A stretch of 33,296 nucleotides of DNA, from positions 1 through 33,296 of the forward strand of contig JBAQVB010000024.1 of assembly GCA_049297855.1 (NCBI GenBank), written 5' to 3'. A program made the translations under genes and the position numbers. The notes beneath the pieces were generated by a model. The model was not told the DNA's origin. It saw nothing but the letters and a program-made list of their open reading frames with translations, and made no database searches. Positions 30,781 to 33,296 of the stretch are shown here, one piece after another. Within the stretch, counting starts at the first letter, position 1, and each line of letters opens with the position of its first letter. Source of the stretch: CAXYVX01 sp049297855. Its GTDB lineage: Bacteria > Patescibacteriota > Saccharimonadia > Saccharimonadales > Saccharimonadaceae.

Positions 30781-32205
30781 ATGTCTATATCATTAGGTAA
30801 TCAAAATATCACAGGGGTGAATTTAGGAACAACCCCGGTTTCAAAGGTCTATTTAGGATCATCTTAGATTTATCCAACACAGGCGCCCCCGTGTCGACCG
30901 TGAACGTGAATTATACGCTAGATGATTCGATTTTTTTCCTAATCCCGAGCGGGGCTTCTTCACGTATTCGAAAACACATTATCGATCGGATAGTTCCGGA
31001 TACTCACCACTTGACTCTAGCGCGTTAGCTTCAGCGCGCGCGGGTAGTGGCCACTCTATTGTATTTCGATACTTTGTTATGGAAAAATTCCTGTCGCAAG
31101 ACACAATCGATCCTAGTTACCTTAGCCTTGTGCAGGCCAACTTTGACGCAGCCAGAACCGCCGGTGTAAAAATCATTCCGCGATTTACGTATTCCACGTC
31201 TGGCACCATGTCACCACCCTATAATGCCGATCCTCCAGTGGCGCGTGTTTTAAAGCCATATCGATCAGCTCGCTCCTGTAATTAATAACAACGCCGATGT
31301 CGTTGACTCTCTTGAAGCGGGCTTCATTGACATGTGGGGAGAATAGTACTACACCGACAACTTCGGCGATCAAGGTGTGACGTCCGATCAACGATGGAGC
31401 GATCGCACGGTGGTTCTCAATGAGTTACTAAATAAGCTCGACACACGAATTTTCGTGTTGGTGCGATATGTACCGATTAGATATCGCATATTTGGAGATA
31501 CGGTAACCGCTAATTCGGCACGAGTCGGTTTCCATAACGACGCATTGCTCTCGCCGGATGACGATTACGGCACCTTTACGACTTTTGCGAACGGCACATC
31601 CGTGGATCAGATGAGAACCTATATGGCGAGTCAAACACGATTACCGGTGGGTGGTGAAAGTGCGGACTATAATCCTCCGACCTCCGACTGGCCCAACGCC
31701 GGTAACATACTTACACCTATAATTGGTCATTTTTGAATCCCGAATTCGAGTCCAACGTCTTAAATTCCTGGGGGCAAACCGGGAGAGATACGGCCACGAA
31801 ACATCTCGGCTATCGATTGATTCTGCAAAATGGGCAATACTCCGCCAGCGCTGCAACTAAACTAATACGTCAATTCCTTTCACTATCACCCTGATAAACG
31901 ATGGGTATGCAACGCCGTATCGTAATAAAACTGCGGAATTCGTATTTCACAGCACATCAAACTATTACACTAGCACAGTAAATGTCGACATCCGATCATG
32001 GAGCCCGGATGCGGGACCCATAACCTGGAGCGACACGATTTCAACGCCGCCCCAACCGGGTTCGTATGCACTTGGATTACGACTAAAAGATACGTCCGCT
32101 AGCATTGCGGCGCGCCCCGAATACGCGATCCATCTTGCCAATACCGGTGTTTGGGACGGTTCTACCGGGATAAACTGGCTCAATCAAATTATTGTCGTTT
32201 CATAG
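30781..32205 (+). pseudogene. DUF4874/DUF4832-type surface protein, broken by two stops and about five frameshifts
   Basis: Joining frames recovers one protein of about 470 aa. The start, MSISLGNQNITGVNLG followed by TPVSKVYLGSS, resembles short motifs at the ends of phage tail or surface proteins. It meets TAG at 30865-30867. The frame then shifts near the C5 run (30886-30890) and the T7 run (30931-30937) into FPNPERGFFTYSKTHYRS, the start of DUF4874. Further shifts fall near 31254-31257, 31712-31717 and 31864-31873, and WGE-TAG-YYTDNF (31344-31346) is probably a Trp codon changed to stop. The last piece, IPFTITLINDGYATPYRN to INWLNQIIVVS, is the DUF4832 beta-sandwich. The family is thought to be carbohydrate-active or sugar-binding and exported; that is family-level guesswork. 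Residues are well conserved outside the lesions, so inactivation seems recent, unless the lesions are sequence errors. Confidence 0.85.
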
Positions 32206-32255
32206 TTGGCGGAATTTTAGCTAACATCGCGAGTGATCGAACTCACGCTCAAAAA

Positions 32256-33080
32256 CTATTTGCCTTGCATCATGTTATTGATGACAAACTCGTTGGCTTT
32301 GAGCCAACTCATCGTATTACCGCCATCGCAGTAGCGACCGTGGATCGGCAGAATTTTCATCACGCCGCCGGCCGCCACGTATTGGTTAATCGGATCGATA
32401 ATGTAATATTCGCTATCCCGCTCAGTTTGCGTATAATCACGAATTAGTTGTAGGGCTTGATAATTGAGGACATATTTACTAACGTTAATCAGAGTGCTGG
32501 GCGCTTCGGCCGGCGCGGGTCGTTCGACAATGCGAATAAAATTATGATTTTTATCATAATCCAGCACGCCGTAATTACCGGTTTGGGAACGTTGAACACG
32601 CGCACCGAGCAAGGCACAATTGGCGCCGGCCGCCGTGATGAGACGCGCCGTTTCGCTGGTGCCGTCGACGTTATAAATAAAATCATCCCCCGTCAAAACC
32701 ACCACTGATTCGTCGGGCTCTAAATAAGGTAGCGCCAACGACACCGGGACGGCGGTGCCATATTTACCACCATTATCCTGCACGATGTAATGAAAATGCA
32801 GTGGCGGCGGCGTAACGGATGGCAAAAACTGCTCTTTCCGTGCGGCACGCAAATAACGCTCTAGGCTGTCATTGCGGCTGTAATAATCTTCGATTTGTGA
32901 ATGCGGCTGACTGACGACGAAAAAGATATCGGATATGCCAGCTTTTTGACAATCCTCCACCACAAAATCAATCAACGGACGGTTGCCGACCGGCAGCATG
33001 CATTTTTCAATCACTTTTGTCACCGGCAAACGACGCGTGCCCCAGCCAGCGACCAAGATAATAGCTTTTGTAATTCTCAT
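32256..33080 (-). CDS. galU: GalU-like UTP-glucose-1-phosphate uridylyltransferase
   Basis: 274 aa, near the usual 290-300. The nucleotide-binding signature reads AGWGTRRLPVTKVIEKCMLP, against the usual GLGTRxLPxTKxxPKEMLP, so the lysine is kept but the preceding Pro is Glu. GGKYGTAVPVSLA and TGDDFIYN follow the family pattern for substrate and metal binding; the C-terminal HGRYCDGGN replaces the usual RYDCGxK block. It should make UDP-glucose from glucose-1-phosphate and UTP for glycan synthesis; another sugar-1-phosphate nucleotide could also be used. ATG 33080 has Shine-Dalgarno GGAGGTC and directly follows the stop of the upstream membrane-protein gene, so they form an operon. Confidence 0.88.
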   Translation of the reverse strand: MRITKAIILVAGWGTRRLPVTKVIEKCMLPVGNRPLIDFVVEDCQKAGISDIFFVVSQPHSQIEDYYSRNDSLERYLRAARKEQFLPSVTPPPLHFHYIVQDNGGKYGTAVPVSLALPYLEPDESVVVLTGDDFIYNVDGTSETARLITAAGANCALLGARVQRSQTGNYGVLDYDKNHNFIRIVERPAPAEAPSTLINVSKYVLNYQALQLIRDYTQTERDSEYYIIDPINQYVAAGGVMKILPIHGRYCDGGNTMSWLKANEFVINNMMQGK

Positions 33081-33296
33081 TTAAATTTGACCTCCGCCAT
33101 ATAATAACACAACTATAGCGGCCGCCACCAAAAATCCCGTGGCTTTGACGGCGCCGTGATGTTGATACCAAGTTTTTTGCAGGCGTTTCGGCAGTTTTCG
33201 TCGATACAAATGCGTCGTGATAGCCACCGTCGCCGCGATAAATAACAGCGCCAAACTCGTGATCACGGCCGGATTGAGCGATTGCAACGCCACGCC
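33081..33296 (-). CDS. Small membrane protein, partial at window edge
   Basis: The frame is open to the window end, so the true start may lie outside; a GTG at 33293 is possible. The visible 71 codons include two membrane segments (about 10-28 and 50-66) with a basic loop RRKLPKRLQKTWYQ between them. Family not recognised. Its TAA is immediately followed by the galU-like ATG and it contains that gene's Shine-Dalgarno, so the two are coupled. Confidence 0.6.
   Translation of the reverse strand, partial: GVALQSLNPAVITSLALLFIAATVAITTHLYRRKLPKRLQKTWYQHHGAVKATGFLVAAAIVVLLYGGGQI

Noticed and set aside
8272..31346. Reassigned genetic code (TAA, TAG or TGA as sense codons)
   Set aside because: Most genes end normally at TAA, TAG or TGA with no conserved continuation, and no suppressor-type tRNA is seen here. 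The interrupted genes are better explained as mutations, errors or readthrough.
1..33296. CRISPR arrays, insertion sequences or integrase genes
   Set aside because: No repeat-spacer arrays, transposase-like proteins or terminal inverted repeats were seen on reading both strands.

Overview
The window reads as a small, gene-dense bacterial chromosome segment, most likely from Candidatus Saccharibacteria (TM7) or a close Patescibacteria relative. This rests on gene content: an HTH-MurA fusion, a MurT/GatD pair, ComEC without a metallo-hydrolase domain, a membrane-anchored Clp-like AAA+ protein with a small membrane partner, an HrcA/CIRCE heat-shock set, secreted scavenging enzymes, and no biosynthetic operons. 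The genetic code looks standard: TAA, TAG and TGA all end intact genes. Assignment is by recognition only; no search was run.

Layout. 1-2115: tRNA-Arg, the HTH-MurA fusion with a perfect 20-bp palindrome on its -10 box, tRNA-His and tRNA-Gly. 2242-6867: a GH13 glucosidase convergent with the Clp-like ATPase and its membrane partner. 6868-9361: YebC and tRNA-Pro set in a decaying stretch with a possible gene remnant, a deoxyribosyltransferase-like gene cut by one stop, and a 2H phosphoesterase cut by two. 9492-16921: Bcp peroxiredoxin, an unknown protein, an L,D-transpeptidase, GatD/MurT, ComEC and a TetR regulator. 16959-20374: a TetR-linked pair of small proteins, tRNA-Lys, dnaJ, small membrane proteins and an orphan gene with a hairpin-rich leader. 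20485-26033: dnaK, pta, a possible vitamin-uptake pair, grpE and hrcA. 26084-30573: two exported or anchored proteins, a secreted HNH nuclease, an ABC exporter with an in-frame TAA in its signature motif, and a DoxX-like protein. 30680-33296: tiny ORFs, a heavily frameshifted DUF4874/DUF4832 pseudogene, a GalU-like nucleotidyltransferase and a partial membrane protein.

Two patterns run through the window. First, in about a dozen genes a -10 hexamer ends only 6-7 nt before the start codon with no Shine-Dalgarno, so their mRNAs should be leaderless; downstream and other genes carry clear Shine-Dalgarno sites. Choosing these starts shortens several naive ORFs (dnaJ, hrcA, comEC, the ABC exporter). 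Second, dnaJ, dnaK and hrcA-grpE are scattered, but each promoter has a CIRCE operator with the -35 box inside the CIRCE spacer, giving one HrcA regulon.

The genes fit a host-dependent lifestyle: peptidoglycan building and amidation (MurA, MurT/GatD, L,D-transpeptidase), DNA scavenging and uptake (secreted nuclease, ComEC), sugar use (GH13, GalU), acetyl-phosphate metabolism (Pta) and stress control.
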